Source: Annona cherimola
Taxonomy: Eukaryota > Streptophyta > Magnoliopsida > Magnoliales > Annonaceae
Assembly: GCA_030490835.1 (NCBI GenBank)
Contig: CM059975.1
Span: 11,227,579-11,291,578 of the forward strand
DNA length: 64,000 bases
Reading direction: 5' to 3'
Shown in pieces: positions 35,711 through 49,370 of this stretch. The first letter of the stretch is position 1; each line of letters opens with the position of its first letter. Under the pieces are notes generated by a model that saw nothing but the letters and a program-made list of their open reading frames with translations, searched no databases and was not told where the DNA came from. The translations under genes and the position numbers were made by a program.

Positions 35711-36453
35711 AGGGATTATGCAAAATAGCTTCTAGACAACTAGGTTACCTAAAAGAAGCCCCATATATGCATCCACAATTCTGCACAAACCCTGTACTTG
35801 CAAGATCTATCTTTTGCATGTTAATAATTAATTAATTAGGCCAATCATTATTTAGTAAATCAAAATAAATTCTGAATTACAATATAAAACATTAATAATT
35901 ATGTCTCGAGTAAAATATGCTTGCTTATATTCCTGTAGTAAGTTAAATCAAATAGTTGAACTGATTGGTCGCCATAAACTGGAGAAGCAAACGAGAGTGA
36001 GGGGTAAAGAGTAGAAAAAGTGATGTGATGAGGCAGAGAATAATAATCAGATATAGGAATTTCATTTTCATTTTTCACAACATTCAGAAGAGATACAAAA
36101 CAACCAGTAGCTTACTAAAAGAACGAACAAGTCAAGAACAGACACAGCAAGCCAAGGATACCTTACGTCGAACTCACAAATGAAAACTACACTATTTTTC
36201 TTCTTTCTTCTTATGCCTCGTAAAAAAAAAAGAAAAAGAAAAGGAGCTTCCTGCTCCTAGGAACAAAATTAAGGCGCAGCCAATTCCACCCTAAATTAGT
36301 GTGCAGTTGTCTGGAAATGGGCCTATATCCATGATCAAATCAAAATCCCATCGGCCACCATGATGCCTGGAAAATATAATGATTCACCCCGCCATGCAAT
36401 GCATGAAGCAGAGACAATACTGTTGCGCCGATGCTAGCATGGTAGCACCATCT

Positions 36454-37202
36454 TCATGATACAAGCCACATGAAAAAGGTGCACCATATCGTCAGCGCAA
36501 CCGAAGCTAAGATGTAAGTCCACAAAAAGATTACAGAGCACTCACTCTGTCCAGCCCCAAAGAGTTGTGTGATTGTTCCTGCCATGAAAACATTCTGTTA
36601 TAAACCACTGATAATTTTCTTTCAAGTGCAGTATTCGGCTACTCAAACAATTATTTTTAAAAAAGAATGTTCAAGTTTGGTCTGTCTAACACTTTGAAGG
36701 TTTCTGTTTCTGTTTCTTAAATAGTAGTGTTGATATCTAAGTTTTGAGACTTTGCAACATGCATCTTTGCATAGTACCTATATTCATTGCAGGTGGAAGT
36801 GCAAACTGCAGCAGAAGAATGAACTGGTACAGACGATTGTCACCCACAAAACCAAAATGAATTGCTGCTTTAACCACGCCTATGCCGATAACAGGTAAGA
36901 GAACATATCGAACAACTATGATTCCAATAACGACCGTAAATCGTATTCCACCTCCTCGTATTCCTGAATGACAAGAATTCATGTTAACGCAAGAATTCTG
37001 CCTCTAAAGGGAATGAAAATCCTTTTCTGAAATGCTATTATTCATCACCTCCGATGAGGTTTCCTCCCAAAATTAGGGTGACAGATGGAATTGTTGCATT
37101 GCTGTAACAAGAGAAAGAAAAATAGAAGATGTTATTGATTCTTGTAACTATCAATGATTGATAAAATGAAATCTGTATATACTTATAAAAACGCATTTCT
37201 CT

Positions 37203-37240
<38 letters not shown>

Positions 37241-40200
37241 TAAATATTCAGGTGTAGCACAATGCACCGTAATAGCAGTACGGTTGCGCCAAAATGGGCC
37301 CTACATGATCATAAAATTATAATCTACTCCACTTATTGTATTTAGAATCATGTATTCTATTACCATACCAATTTTCATCCCAATCGGATATGTGTATGGA
37401 CCCCATCTGAAAATTGTATAAATTCAACGTAATAAAATAGTTTAATATAAATAACAACTTTAAGGTAGTTTTTTTTAACATGTAAACCATTTTCTATAAA
37501 ATTTATATATAGATAAATTATTGTATAAAGTTTCATTACATTTTAATATGTGCGGGGCCCATTTTTAGGCAAATGTACCGCTGTTCCGGTGCAGTTGCGC
37601 TGCACCAGAACAACCCTCAAAGAAATATTCAGGTGTGGATAAATGATTGTATAAAGATTCATTGCATTTTAATATGTTTAGAGCCTATTTTTGGGCAAAT
37701 GTCCGGTGCAGTTGCGCTGCACTGGAAAAGCCGTCATATAGAGAAATATACTTATAAGAGTGCAATTCTATTCTAGGAACCACAAGCCTTCTTACAGCAA
37801 ATGATCTAACCGGGACAAGTTTAGTGTTGTTCATGGATACAAAATGGCAGGCGCAGAAAAGATTGCAGAACTTGCCACCATGCAGATTGGGAAAAATCTA
37901 TGGAGAAAATGAGACCGTATAATTGATTTCTTGTTGAAGTGAGGAAGACTTTACGTTTATCTTTCCATTATTCTTATCACAATACCATTATGCATTAGTC
38001 TATTTAACAGATACACAAAGATAAAATCCAAGCAGCATAAAAAATATCAATGAACAACCTAATAAAATCAAAAATCATAAAAGATTAAAGAAACATATTT
38101 ATTCTACGAATAAGAAAAAGAAAAATTTTAAGGAAATTGAAAGACTGGATGCTTAAGAATAACACAGGTTAGAGCATTAACTGCTTCAGGCATGGTGTTA
38201 GGTACAGATATGCATTTCATATTTTGAGGGAAAAAGTTCGTTCACCTCAATAAAACAGCAGAGTCCTCGATTGCCCGGAGAGGAGCATTTTCTCCAATAA
38301 ATGCCTTCCTAATTGGAGTGATCAATCCAATAACAAACCCAACAATCTATTTAACAAAGAAGAGAAAACTTTAGTCCAAATGCCACCACATTCCAAATTT
38401 TCAGCCTGAGCAAAGATCCAACTCATGCAAACATGAAATGCGAAAAATTCCATCACTTCTTCATTCAAAAATCAAAGAATTTGAATGTCTAACCTGAAAT
38501 GTCAAGAATTTCTAAGGTGGTTTAGCAAAACAATTCACAGATCTTTAAATTCTAATCATGCATCATTTTCGGTAGCACATTGCAGAAATGTGCAGTACAT
38601 CGCATGAGAATTGTACTCTCTAGTAGTCATTAATAAGAATTCTGGAAATTAGTTTGATATGTGCATTAAATTATTTAAAGATTGAAAAGTTTCTTCTCAC
38701 CTGTTATTTAAGACAAATTTCAATTCTGGGTAGGAGGAGAAGCTGGTGATGATAGTGAACGTAATCAAGCATCAAGGCAGTAAATATTAATAAACTTTCA
38801 ACCAATTCGATTACATTGTCGAGTTAAATACTACAGTATATGGCTTCTTTAGAAATCATATCAATGGTAACAAAAATAAATAAATAAAATTTCAATTCTA
38901 TAGAACTTTTAATAGAATAAAGGGAATCATACCGCTCCAATTGTTGAAGGCGCAAATACTTTTTTTAAGTCCACTTTTTCTGAAATGGCCTTGAGAATCT
39001 TCTTAAACCTATTTGCCTGGAAAAAAGAAACTAGGAGATGGTTAGAACATTTAATAACATCCTCTCTTCTTGCTCTCAATTGCCAAAAGAATAATGACTT
39101 CAATGTAAATCTCTAATGGAGGAAGGCAAATTCTTATAGCAAGTGATGGCTGAAAATCTTTCTTTTGCTCAATAGTAATGGCCATAGACAAGCTATGTTA
39201 ATTGTTACTGAAGATCAAGTAACATTGGTGAATGGCTTACTGGAACGGTATAACCAATAGCTGTTGGACTAGTGAATTACTTTTACTGATTGGAAAGTTT
39301 TGCAGAATTGAAATGGTTTCATCCCAATTAATTATGCTTTAAGAGGAGCCTCTAGAATTGGATCTACTCTGGGCACGTCAAATCGGCTAAAGAAATGTCT
39401 TCTTGAAATATGCAGCTTGTTTGATTAGGATCAGGTTGGAAGATAAACCTTCTCTGTTTCAACAATCTCCTCTGGTTCACTGATCGTAATCGAGGGGTTT
39501 TCTTCCACTGATATTAGGCTTCCTGTATTGTCTTCTAGGAGTAACCTTGAGGTTTCATCAGAAGAGCCCGCAATTTGTTTGTAAGCAGACACATCATCTT
39601 CCTCAGTGACCACATGTGAAGATATTCTTACGATATTATAGACATATGTCCATATAAATATAGCACCTGTCTGAATATCATTCATTCAAAGAATAAAGAA
39701 AGAGGGAAAATACAAATATGTTAGTCTGTGAGAAATATCAAATTAAAAAGATCAGATGTATGAAAATATGATAACATGAGCTCCTGCATATCCATTTTGC
39801 AGACTTGCAGGTGCATGCTGAAGCACCCTTGAAAAATATTTAAAGAAGTGACACAACAACAAAAAACCATACCGCCATGGATAGTGAAACATATGCCAGT
39901 CCGTACTTCACACAAACAGAAGATTCTCCAAATGGGCTACCACTCTCATTACAAATAGCTGGGACGATAATGAGTAGAATATTCCCTAGATTTCCTGTTT
40001 AAAGATACCGATGTCAAATAGTTCTTTTCTAGTGTGGTCGTAAATGGTTGATTCTCATTTATTAAAGACCATATAAGTAATTCGTTTTATAGAGAACATT
40101 AACTGAGTTGAAGCAGAGCACGGTAAATAAATGAAATGAAACGTTGTTGATGTTTTAAAATAGACGAAACCCATAATTGTCACTAAATATCGCTTCCATT

Positions 40201-42333
40201 GCTAAAGATGTTTCATACTGGAAAGTGGAATTTTCCTTTCATGACCAAGTCAGGAGTGGAGTTCTTTCATGAGAACTAAAGAATTCAGGTAATGTTTACC
40301 TGCTGAGCAAGCTCCCAAGATGAGACCTTTCAAATGAGAGGGAGCCTTCAATAGTTTGAAGACAATCAACCCAAGTGCTGAACCAATGATAAAAGTAAGA
40401 AGGATATTTACTGGCATGAACCACCTGCACAATGTTGAGGAAAAAAAAAAAGGAACTCATAAATAGAGCAGACTGCCACCAGATAAATGGCCCATTTGAC
40501 ATCCTTTTTCATTGAGTCAAGGCCTTATGGCTCGTCAACACCAAGTGAAATTCCCACTAAACTAATGGAAAAGAGTAAAGCATAAGATAAAAATAAAATT
40601 TTGTGGAATCTCTTCTACCCGTCAATGCAGAGGAGCAACGGACACAAAATAACAAATTAACAATACATTACCATGGTAAAATCTAAATTGTAAAAAGGAA
40701 AGAGACTCACAATTGAGATAAGCTGTGAACAGTGATGGTCTCAGCTAGGTTGGTGGCCACAAGAGGTGGGTTAAATACATAAAACACAATCTGTTCATAA
40801 GCAAATGGATCAAGTTAGTTTAACACAAAGGCTTCCTACGAACAGCATATCTCTCTCTCCCTCTCTCTAAAACTGTTTGACTTCAAGTAATGTAGATAAC
40901 AAATAAGGAGAAAAAGTAAAAAGTAAACATCAACACGAAATTATGTAATGTAATTGCCAATTTTACGTATTTTAGCATTTTGAGCATGTTGGTCTAGTAG
41001 CCTTGAAATGCAGTAGTATTGTATAAATAGGATGATGTTCTCGTCTCTTTTAGCTGGCTATGGTGAGCCAAATACTGTTTGGTATAATATGTGCTGGGAA
41101 GAAAAAAAAAATTAAGGCATCATCCTATTGCTAATAAAGTGAAATAAATATATCGGAGTCATGTTTCAATGCTTGTAGACACAAGCTTTTTTCCTTTCTA
41201 ATTATTTTTTGTTTTTTTGCATTTACTTGTGCCTTAGCAATTAGATATTTCGCTTATGAAATTTTACATTTTTTATTTTGTTTAACATTTTTCGAGTTTC
41301 AAAAATAGAAAAATCATGCATGTTTCATGTGAGATTATTTTCGTTTTTAAAATTTTAAAAAATCAAAATAATCAAAATAATTGTAAATTTTGGGCAATAA
41401 AAAGATCTTGCTATGACTCACATATCCATGCAAAAAAAAAAATCAAAATAATAATAATAATAAGGGGAAAAACTTGCTTGTGCAATGAGGTTCAATGCAC
41501 ATGTAAGCATTGAAGCATCACCCAATATCTAGAAATATTACTTCATGTATCTGAGTATTTAAGGGAGAGGATGACAACGACTATATTATTTAGGTTCCCC
41601 TGTAATCTTTGGTTAGTAAATTAATTATTCATTCTAAAATTAAGCTAACGATGTTAATTTGGCTGGCCGGGCCATCAACTGTTCGAATCTAAGATATCCA
41701 GCCATCCCTATTCGTGCAAGTTTGATATGAATGGAACCAAGATAATACTCTACAGAAATTCAGCAATGTCTCACAAATTAAAGAACTATTTAACAGATCC
41801 AGGTTGATCATGCCTTACATTTGTGCCAATGTTATAGAGATGTACCAAAATTAAAGTACGTCTGACACATTTTTGGTGTTTAACAAAGAGTATGCATGTC
41901 CTGTACTGGTCACTGATCTGATCTGAATACTCGACCTTTCTTCCTGCCAAACTTCAGGTTCAGAGAGTCTAGTAGAACTCAGTAACAGCAAGCTATACAA
42001 AAATCAGCAAGTCTAGTAGAACTTGATTGAACTGTCTAAGTTCAAATTTCAATGAGAACTTGAATATTGCAGAACGATATTTTTTGGTCCAAAATATAAA
42101 CAGGGAACATGACGTCTATTGGTATGGACAACAAGCCTACCCATAGATTCAATGAAAGGCATAATTGCAAACAGGAACCTAACCAAAAATAAACTCACGT
42201 TGTTTATACTGTTCCTTGCAGATGCTCCTAGGAGATCCACCCTATCTATTGCAAGAAATGCACCAACAGCTGTCACAATGAGCACCTCTAGAACAGGCAC
42301 CGAGGAAGCAACAAAAAGTTCTTTAAGCCCCAT
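36454..42333 (-). CDS. PIN-LIKES (PILS) auxin transport facilitator
   Basis: Exons in reading order: 42333-42199, 40790-40711, 40424-40300, 39994-39873, 39670-39449, 39016-38933, 38346-38246, 37101-37049, 36963-36778, 36578-36454. All splice in phase to a 410-residue protein. PILS proteins sit in the endoplasmic reticulum membrane and limit nuclear auxin by intracellular sequestration. The N terminus (MGLKELFVASSVPVLEVLIV) starts the first hydrophobic block. Further helices run to about residue 175, then an acidic hydrophilic loop (about 175-255, with EEDDVSAYK and EEIVETEK), then a second helical block. Family phrases include FNPPLVATNLAETIT, GNLGNILLIIVPAIC, SVCVKYGLAYVSLSMA, PSVTLILGGNLI, FALPPAMNIG and GQSECSVIFLW. 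Intron 7 carries (TA)n-associated MITEs. No damage seen. Confidence 0.94.
37232..37735 (-). mobile_element. (TA)n-associated MITE plus an internally deleted derivative, in PILS intron 7
   Basis: A near-complete copy at about 37232-37617 (minus-strand start GAGGGTTGTTCTGGTGCAGC, end ACACCTGAATATTT) lies after a (TA)n-(GA)n tract. It is followed at once by about 115 bp (37621-37735) that starts with the same AATATTCAGGTGTGG end, jumps to the other end (ATAAATGATTGTATAAAG) and closes with GGTGCAGTTGCGCTGCACTGG. The second unit is therefore a deletion derivative. Confidence 0.6.
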
Positions 42334-43440
42334 TCTCGGATTCCTTTGAAACTCTCAAAATCTTTCTCCTACCTTCTCTGGAAAATAGAAACAAAAACAA
42401 AAAACACTCTATTTATATCTCTTTGCATTTGAAAATCCACGATGCTATTCAAGAAAAAGAAGTACAAAATTAGCGAGATCAAGCTGAACATAAAGCACAG
42501 AAAGTGAAATCAAAACTAGAACAAGAAGTCCAAAATACAAAAAATAAATCCTAAGAGGTGAAAAGAGTGTAACATTCAAGCCACCCTAAACTAAGATGCT
42601 TCAAGGTATAAAGTTGAATTCCCAACAACTAGTAAGTGTGAGCTGGATTGGCAAGCCCTTTTGGAGCCCAGATCCTAGACCAAGACTAAAATATAATCGC
42701 TTGGGTATTAAGGACAAGTATGTGAGACAAAAAAGAACCTCCACCAACTTCTCTTCATTTTCATCAAAAAAGAACTTCTCTTCATGAACATTAAGAAGCA
42801 TCCTAACAACTTCAGAAACTTCAAAATGCCATCAAATTTCTTACGAAAGTTAAAGACGTTGATAGATAGAAATTAGAAACACGATTTAATACTGATATAG
42901 CCTATCAAAAAAAATAAGCACACATGAGAGTAGAATATGGGACAGGATCAACATCAAAGATTTCATGAGAATCCTAATTTTCCACCTTTATTCTTCGAGA
43001 ATAGAAGAAAAGATGCATCAACATCTTGCAACGGAAGAAAAACAAAAACAAAAAATTAAGACTAACTTCTTCAACACAAACTCCCAGACGGCTTTCTTTT
43101 TATTTTTTAGAGTAACATCAAAGACATTGAGGCCTTTCTAAGATAATTTCAAAAAAAAAAAAAAAAAAAAAAACCATGCAAAAACCAGATGACGTGTTCT
43201 TCTAGTCCATTCTCAATCTTCAAGGAAGCAGAAGAATGCGTCCAAACAACAGATTCCTAGCAGAGCATCATCTCCATGAAAAGTAGAAAGAATGACGATA
43301 CACCACCTACAATCCCGAACAGGAGAACGGCGCTGATTTCATTTATTGAAACGGATTGAACTCTGAAAAATCAGATCCTCGTCAGTAGAAGGTGAGCCGG
43401 TGCTCCTGCCCAACAGCTAGTATTTCTTACCGTGAGTTCC
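42334..43440 (-). other. Probable 5' leader of the PILS gene
   Basis: On the minus strand a good acceptor (TTTTCCAG) precedes 42377, so 42377-42334 would be 5' UTR joined to the ATG exon. A plausible donor ACG|GTAAGAAA at about 43431 would end a non-coding first exon further upstream. Inferred from splice signals only. Confidence 0.4.
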
Positions 43441-44020
43441 CTAAAACTGCCGTCCTCTCAAAATTCAGTTAAAAGGTGGTGTGTTTGAAACATACACGTT
43501 CACACGGAAGTGATTTGATACTCCAGCTGCATACGAGGCTTGATATGCTGGCTCTCGAAATTGGTATTTTGGTAGGTAACATCCACCAATTCAAATAAAG
43601 GAACCTACCATTCTACTCCTCCGTTAAGAGGAGAAAGTTGTGTACGTGCAAAACAATTATGTGGGCAGCGCTGGCAGTCGTGTAACACGTTGGTGCGCGC
43701 TCTTCTAATCCAGATCCGACCAATATCCATACCGCGTCCAACAACGACGACCCAATAAATATCGCCAGCTTCACGTGCTCAGTTGCACTGGCTGACAACT
43801 AGGCTGAACCAAACAGAAAGGAGCATGTGATGATAACCAATCAGATTTGTATGTAGATGGCAGTCATGGCAGGAATCTTGAGGAGAGCAAGGCTCCTCAA
43901 ATAACACCGATCATTTCCTATATAAGTTGGGACTTTTACCCGCCACAATGCTGGTGTTGGCACCTTTTGATAACTTGATTTGATGGAGATGGGGACAAGA
44001 ATGAAGATGAATAGAATTCT
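43441..44020. other. Upstream flank of the PILS gene
   Basis: About 580 bp of mixed composition, less AT-rich than its surroundings, in the place expected for the PILS promoter. Short open frames here have no recognisable domain. No other feature seen. Confidence 0.35.
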
Positions 44021-44029
44021 CATTTCTTA

Positions 44030-44565
44030 ACATTATTTTTTTATTTTTTAAAAATAATAAATTTATTTTTCATTTTTCATACAATTTTTTTAAAATTCTC
44101 ATGCAGATTTTTTATTCTCAATACATAATAATACTTTTTCCATCTTACATCATCTTCTATCAATACATAATAATATTTTTTTCATCTTACATCATTTTCT
44201 ATCAATGTATAATAATACTTTTTTCATTTTACATCTTTTTCTAACACTTACGATAAAATGGATAATTAGTCCCGGTAAATAATATTTCCTAGTGCATGTA
44301 CAACCAACGGCTGAAGTGGAATGCCAATAAGAAAAAATAAAAAACTAAATGAAGTGGAATGTAAAAACTAATGACATTAATGATTAACTGATTTATTTTT
44401 CTATTTTTATCTTTGTATTTCAATTATTATCTCATACCCTTAAATACAATTATACTATCTATTTTTATTTTATTCTCAATTTACTTCTATCATATTTATT
44501 TCATTTCCACCATTTGCACATATTCAAATACTTCGGCAAATAATCTTTAGCAATAATTTTTTATT
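44030..44565. repeat. Degraded Tourist-like sequence with a 42-bp triplication
   Basis: Three copies of a 42-bp unit start near 44118, 44160 and 44202 (TCAATACATAATAATAC, TCAATACATAATAATAT, TCAATGTATAATAATAC). The surrounding phrases (CATCATTTTCTATCAAT, ACTATCTATTTTTATTTTATT) match the interior of the Tourist-like element at 53462-53737. Confidence 0.6.
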
Positions 44566-44569
44566 GTCA

Positions 44570-44935
44570 TTTAGGGGGGCTGATTATATGCATCATATGT
44601 TGGCCTAACATGTGATGCATCTTTGTATTTATTTTTTATTTTTATTAATTTTTTCATAAACAAGTTGTACTGTGTGTATTTAACTCATGTATCAAGCTTT
44701 ACCATTTTACAATACTTAAAAATAACTAAAATGCCCTTAAAATTATTGGTTTTAAAAAATAAAATATATAAAAGTATTATAAATGATAAAACTTAGCATA
44801 TGAATTAAAGACATTTTCGAACAACATGTTTACAAAAAATTAAAATAGTAAAAAATAAATATAAAGATGAAACACGTATTGGGCGAACATGCAGTGCATT
44901 GGAACAAATCATGATCCGTCACTTAGAGGCAATAG
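44570..44935. mobile_element. Foldback MITE (core family)
   Basis: Arms AAACAAGTTGTACTGTGTGT and the inverse near 44815 with TTACCATTTTACAATACTT / AAGTATTATAAATGATAAAA, and a centre around ACTAAAATGCCCTTAAAATT. The tips (GATTATATGCATCATATG / ACATGCAGTGCATTGGAAC) pair only loosely. Confidence 0.5.
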
Positions 44936-45299
44936 CTATTAGTGTTGCTCATTAGTATTTTTTGCAACAAAAGACATTGACCATTACTAAAATCATGTTG
45001 CAAAATGTTAAATTACATGTAGTGTGATATTTTCATTATGAAAATCTTTTGTTTTAAGTCAAATATGCATGTCATATAGATTAGATCTACAACACTCATC
45101 ACATCTAGCACAATTTTCTTTGTTAAGATTTAAACCAAACCGCAATTCAATATTCAGATGAACCACAAATCTCATCTCATTCGAGAATTAATAAACGAAT
45201 ATACACCTTCAAATATCTTCTCTCATCATGTCAAACATCGCGCGTAAAGATTTTAATATGTGGTATATTTTATTCAAATATTTTTTTTTGTTCATTTTA

Positions 45300-45570
45300 T
45301 GTTTACAATCATCTCAAGCATTTGTCTTACAATCAAGCTTATAAAACATTCTACAGGTTTCCTACAATATTCTTTATACACCTAATAATTTTTATTTTTG
45401 TCTGACAAATCTTCTAACCAAAGCCCCATCTGACGCTCCTACAACAGAGGATGGACGACGCCGCAACTGAACACATTTTTTCTTCTTTTTTTGCCGCTGC
45501 CGATATTCCATACCGAGCGACTCAGCTGATAGAGCAACGCTCATACCATCGTGCCTGTGGTAAGATGGCT
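45300..45570. repeat. SINE-like remnant with a tRNA-like D-arm phrase
   Basis: Contains CAATCAAGCTTATAAAACATTC, shared with the remnant at 33210-33465. Near 45515 is GCGACTCAGCTGATAGAGCA, which looks like the D-arm region of a tRNA. No matching B box or tRNA fold follows, so it is not a tRNA gene. Confidence 0.3.
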
Positions 45571-46740
45571 ATTTTATTCAACTATTGATACCGACTGTAT
45601 GGTCCGGCCAACTTAATTCCCTGGACGTCTATATTAAAGTCGGCATGACATGCACATGCATGTCGGAGAGTGGCCTTTCGTCCTAGACAATCGTGTAATT
45701 TTGATCTTATAATTCTAAAAATAAAGTAATAAAAGATAATACGTTAAATACTAAAAATACAGAGATAATGATTAGAATAAAATGTTAACCATATAATATT
45801 AATTTACCTGCTTAGAAAATATATTTAGTGATTATATGCATAAGCGAACGCCGTCGAATTTCAAATTTTATTTTAACCTCCTTAAAATATATATCTTATA
45901 TTTGATTGCGAAGCTTATAAATAAAAATAAGGGCTGATCAGCCCCTCAAACAATTAATGTGGGATGACTTAATAATTTCCTTCTTCGCACATGGGGCTCT
46001 AAATTTTCATCAAGGGCTCTGATAGTAATAATTGGGTGCTTGTAGGTCTTTTCGACTTCGAAAGCTGGCTTTAAAGGTAAAACTTTTCCTCACACTCATA
46101 ATTACACATTTAATCCTTTTGACAACTAATATAGGATAAGCTAATATATAATAATATTTTAAAGTATTGTAGAAAATTTTAAAATAATAAAGACCAACCA
46201 CCAAAAGCCAAAAGGGAATGCAAGCAATACTTCTCTTTCTAAATTTAATTTATATGCTGGTCAAAAGATGCCCCAATGCGCTTGCAATTTTTTGTCTGTT
46301 TTTTCTTTCATTGTTCGTAGACGTCGCCCATCATCACTAGCATTGTAGTCAAAGTACATATATTAAAAGGAAAAAAAGGAAGGTGAAGAAGCTATTTAAT
46401 TGAATATGCCTATATGTGGTGCAATTGGTTGAGTTTTTTTTTTACTTTTTCTAAATTCTAGTTTAAATCCAAGTTATTCAAGTCATCAATTATATTCTAC
46501 TCCATTGATTATGATACGAAAAATCATATCAAATAGATTTCTATATAATCCATGACAAGTGAAACAAAAATGAGGTCTTTATAATTATATTTTTAAAATT
46601 TTATAGATTATAAATTTTTCTCTTAAGTTATTTTTTATATTTAGGTTAATCAAATATTTCTAAATACAATATATGGATTGAATCTAAAAAAAATTTTAAA
46701 AAAAGTTTGCACCACGCAATCGATTACATCAGAGAAAGTC
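45571..46740. other. AT-rich intergenic DNA with no recognised feature
   Basis: Only short open frames without recognisable domains. I see no paired element ends. Confidence 0.35.
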
Positions 46741-46744
46741 TCAT

Positions 46745-47065
46745 ATATACGAGATCCAATTCAATACATATGCGTTGAGCTTCAATACCTACAAGAATTT
46801 TTAAGTTTTTAATTTTTATTTTTTCATTTCAAACTAAATTTTACTTTTTGAATTTTTACGTTTTTATAATTTCGAAAACTACCAGTACGCCCATTTGACA
46901 TTAAATAGGGTGAGAATTGTTGTTTTTAAAATTATAAATATATAAATCTAAAATTGAAAATTTTCGATATATAAATAAAGATTACAAGTTGGCCCACATA
47001 AAAATAAAATGTAAAAAATGTAAAAAAAAATAAAAGAATAAGTTTCAAAACACCTGCATGTTATC
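46745..47065. repeat. Diverged foldback-family copy
   Basis: The left tip GATCCAATTCAATACATATG and arm phrase AAACTAAATTTTACTTTTTG are followed by the centre region near 46880-46930 and a right arm with TATATAAATAAAGATTACAA. Pairing is weak. Confidence 0.35.
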
Positions 47066-47329
47066 GAGGGTTAATATATGTGGATGTATTGAATCGAAGC
47101 CCAAACATGACTCTAGCTAGTATATATAAACATGATTTAGAAATAATTTTATTTTAACTTTTGGTCAATAGGAAACAGACTTAAATAATTATTCTAGGCT
47201 CACCTTGAATAGAGTGCAAAAATTGTAAAAATTAAATACGCACGCGGAGACAAGTGGGTATTCGGTTGGTGGATGGTCTCGTGAGAAATGCATGCAACCA
47301 GTCGAGCTTTAAGGTGGGCCAGTGGCCCA

Positions 47330-47509
47330 CTAGCTGAACGGTTGTTGTGACTGGTATGGTACTTCGGGGACGACATGTAGCATACATGCACTGTAGGACT
47401 CTGACCCTGACTGCAGCGTCTAACTAAACGGTTGTAGTGACTCGTATGACACGTGCGGGGCAAAATGTAGCATGCATGCACGTAGGACTCTGACCCTAAC
47501 TACAGCATG
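47330..47509. repeat. 90-bp tandem duplication
   Basis: Two units of 90 bp (47330-47419 and 47420-47509) share CGGTTGTTGTGACT / CGGTTGTAGTGACT, ATGTAGCATACATGCAC / ATGTAGCATGCATGCAC and TAGGACTCTGACCCT. A partial third TGGACTCTGAACG follows. The open minus-strand frame over it (47200-47481) is a by-product of the repeat. Confidence 0.8.
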
Positions 47510-47742
47510 CATCGCTGGACTCTGAACGACTGAACCTAACTAGTAACTACATAAAATTAAAAAGATAAAAACACGTGAACCGCAATGAAGAAGAAATTCA
47601 ATTGTCTGCTGCAGCTACCTGATAAAATATGTTACTGTTGGGATCGTAAGCCCGGCCGCGTGCGTTCGGTTGATCGTGCCGCGGACAACCGGACCATCAC
47701 TATTCATATGATGTGTTGCTGAGTTGAACCTTTCCTTCTGCT

Positions 47743-47889
47743 AATGACAAGTCTCTGAATGCTGTCCACATGATGATGAGTATTTGTATGATGTGTTGTA
47801 ATCATTTTCAAAAATAATGACAAGGCTCTGAATGCTGTCCACATGATGATGAGTATTTGTATGATGTACAGTTGCAATCATCTTTAAAA
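47743..47889. repeat. 73-bp tandem duplication
   Basis: Two nearly identical units start with AATGACAAG (47743 and 47816), each with CTCTGAATGCTGTCCACATG and GATGAGTATTTGTATGATGT. Confidence 0.85.
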
Positions 47890-48295
47890 AAATTATAGGA
47901 TAATTTGTAAATAGAACTGCATAGTTTCAAAAATTGAAAATAACTGCAACACAGTTTAATCATAATTGCAAATAAGTCTCACGTCGTTATAATGTTGTTA
48001 CTGTATCATCATTGCATGAGAGTTATTTGCAATTGTGGTTAAATTATATGTGCTTTGCAAAAATTAAATATACCACTTAATTTCTAAAATTGCAAATACA
48101 CTCACATAGTTCACGTATTTTTACAAATATACTCATGTCATTAAGACGTTATAACAGCATGAGAGTTATTTACAATTATGATTAAACTATGTATGGATTA
48201 TTTATAATTTTCGAAACTATGTAGGTAAATTTGCAATATTGATCAAACTAAGTAAATATATTTGCAAATTAATCTTAATTATGTGAAATGTCTTC
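47890..48295. repeat. Decayed palindromic MITE of the 'gcaaatat' type
   Basis: Repeated phrases such as AACTGCATAGTTTCAAAAATT and CATGAGAGTTATTTGCAATT, with their inverses around 48140-48240, resemble the better-preserved palindromes at 50628-51230 and 61517-61924. Confidence 0.35.
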
Positions 48296-49370
48296 TGATG
48301 CTGGGCAACGATAATTTTTTGTTAAAATCGGCTAATTGGGAAGGACAAATAAATGAGATGAAATAATAATTATGTATAATAAGAATTGAAAAAATTATAT
48401 TAAAACATTAAAATGTATTGAAAATTAAAAATTTATTTTCAAAATGAAAAATCTCACACCATACGTACAATGAAATCCTCTATAACACCCTTAGTGTTGG
48501 ACAGATTGGTTTAAAATGGGCTTAAGTTCAGTCAACTATAAGTCTGCACTCATGGTTTCACTTCTCCAAATCCTAACAGGTCCATTTGAGCCATATGTTC
48601 ATAAAAGTAAGAGATCTTAACCATATAATAAAAAATGTCAAAAGAACATACTAAAATTAAGGATCAACGATTGGCATTTCACAATTGTTCCCCACAATTT
48701 TCATGCAACTACAACGGTTCAAAAAGAAATTGAGGGCAAAGTTACTTGGCAAAGTTCCAACGAACTTACCGGCACACATCTTTTATTTAATATTATTGGC
48801 TATTATTTGGGTTGCAATTTAGGTCAGATAAATTTGATTGAGAATGAGCCCTCTTATTATCTTATTTTTGAAAACTTCTACACTAATCTATTTTTGATAA
48901 GGATGGTTCCAAGCTTACCCTGTCTTATTTTTTGAAGGCCGAGTCGGTTCCGATTTCGGTTCCAACTTAGTTATTTAAAATTGTCTTTTATACTATATTT
49001 GAACATTATAATTCTATTATAAATTTTACTTAATACCGATAATGAATATGGTAATAATATAATTTTAAAATGCATTGATTAAATCTACTAAATGTTAGAT
49101 AAATTAAACAAGTTTTTATATTTATAAAAGAAATATTTTATATATTTAAATATGTGATATATTATATAAAAGATATATTAAATATATATTGTTAATTCAA
49201 ATTAGTTTTGGTTACCTAGACCTTAGAATCTATTATACCCCAGTTTAACAAGGTATTTTTTATTTGAAACTTATCCTATCATATCATAAGAAAAGAAAAG
49301 AAAACCTATCTTATCTATTTTAAAATACCCAAAATCAATTTATAAATATCCTACCCAAGTGGCACATAAG
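48296..49370. other. AT-rich intergenic DNA, repeat debris
   Basis: No gene is recognisable. The segment around 48905-48970 (GGCCGAGTCGGTTCCGATTT) looks like part of an old repeat, but no ends can be paired. Confidence 0.3.

Noticed and set aside
45510..45560. Possible tRNA gene (GCGACTCAGCTGATAGAGCA)
   Set aside because: Only a D-arm-like phrase is present; no anticodon arm, T arm or B box follows. Treated as a SINE-like remnant.
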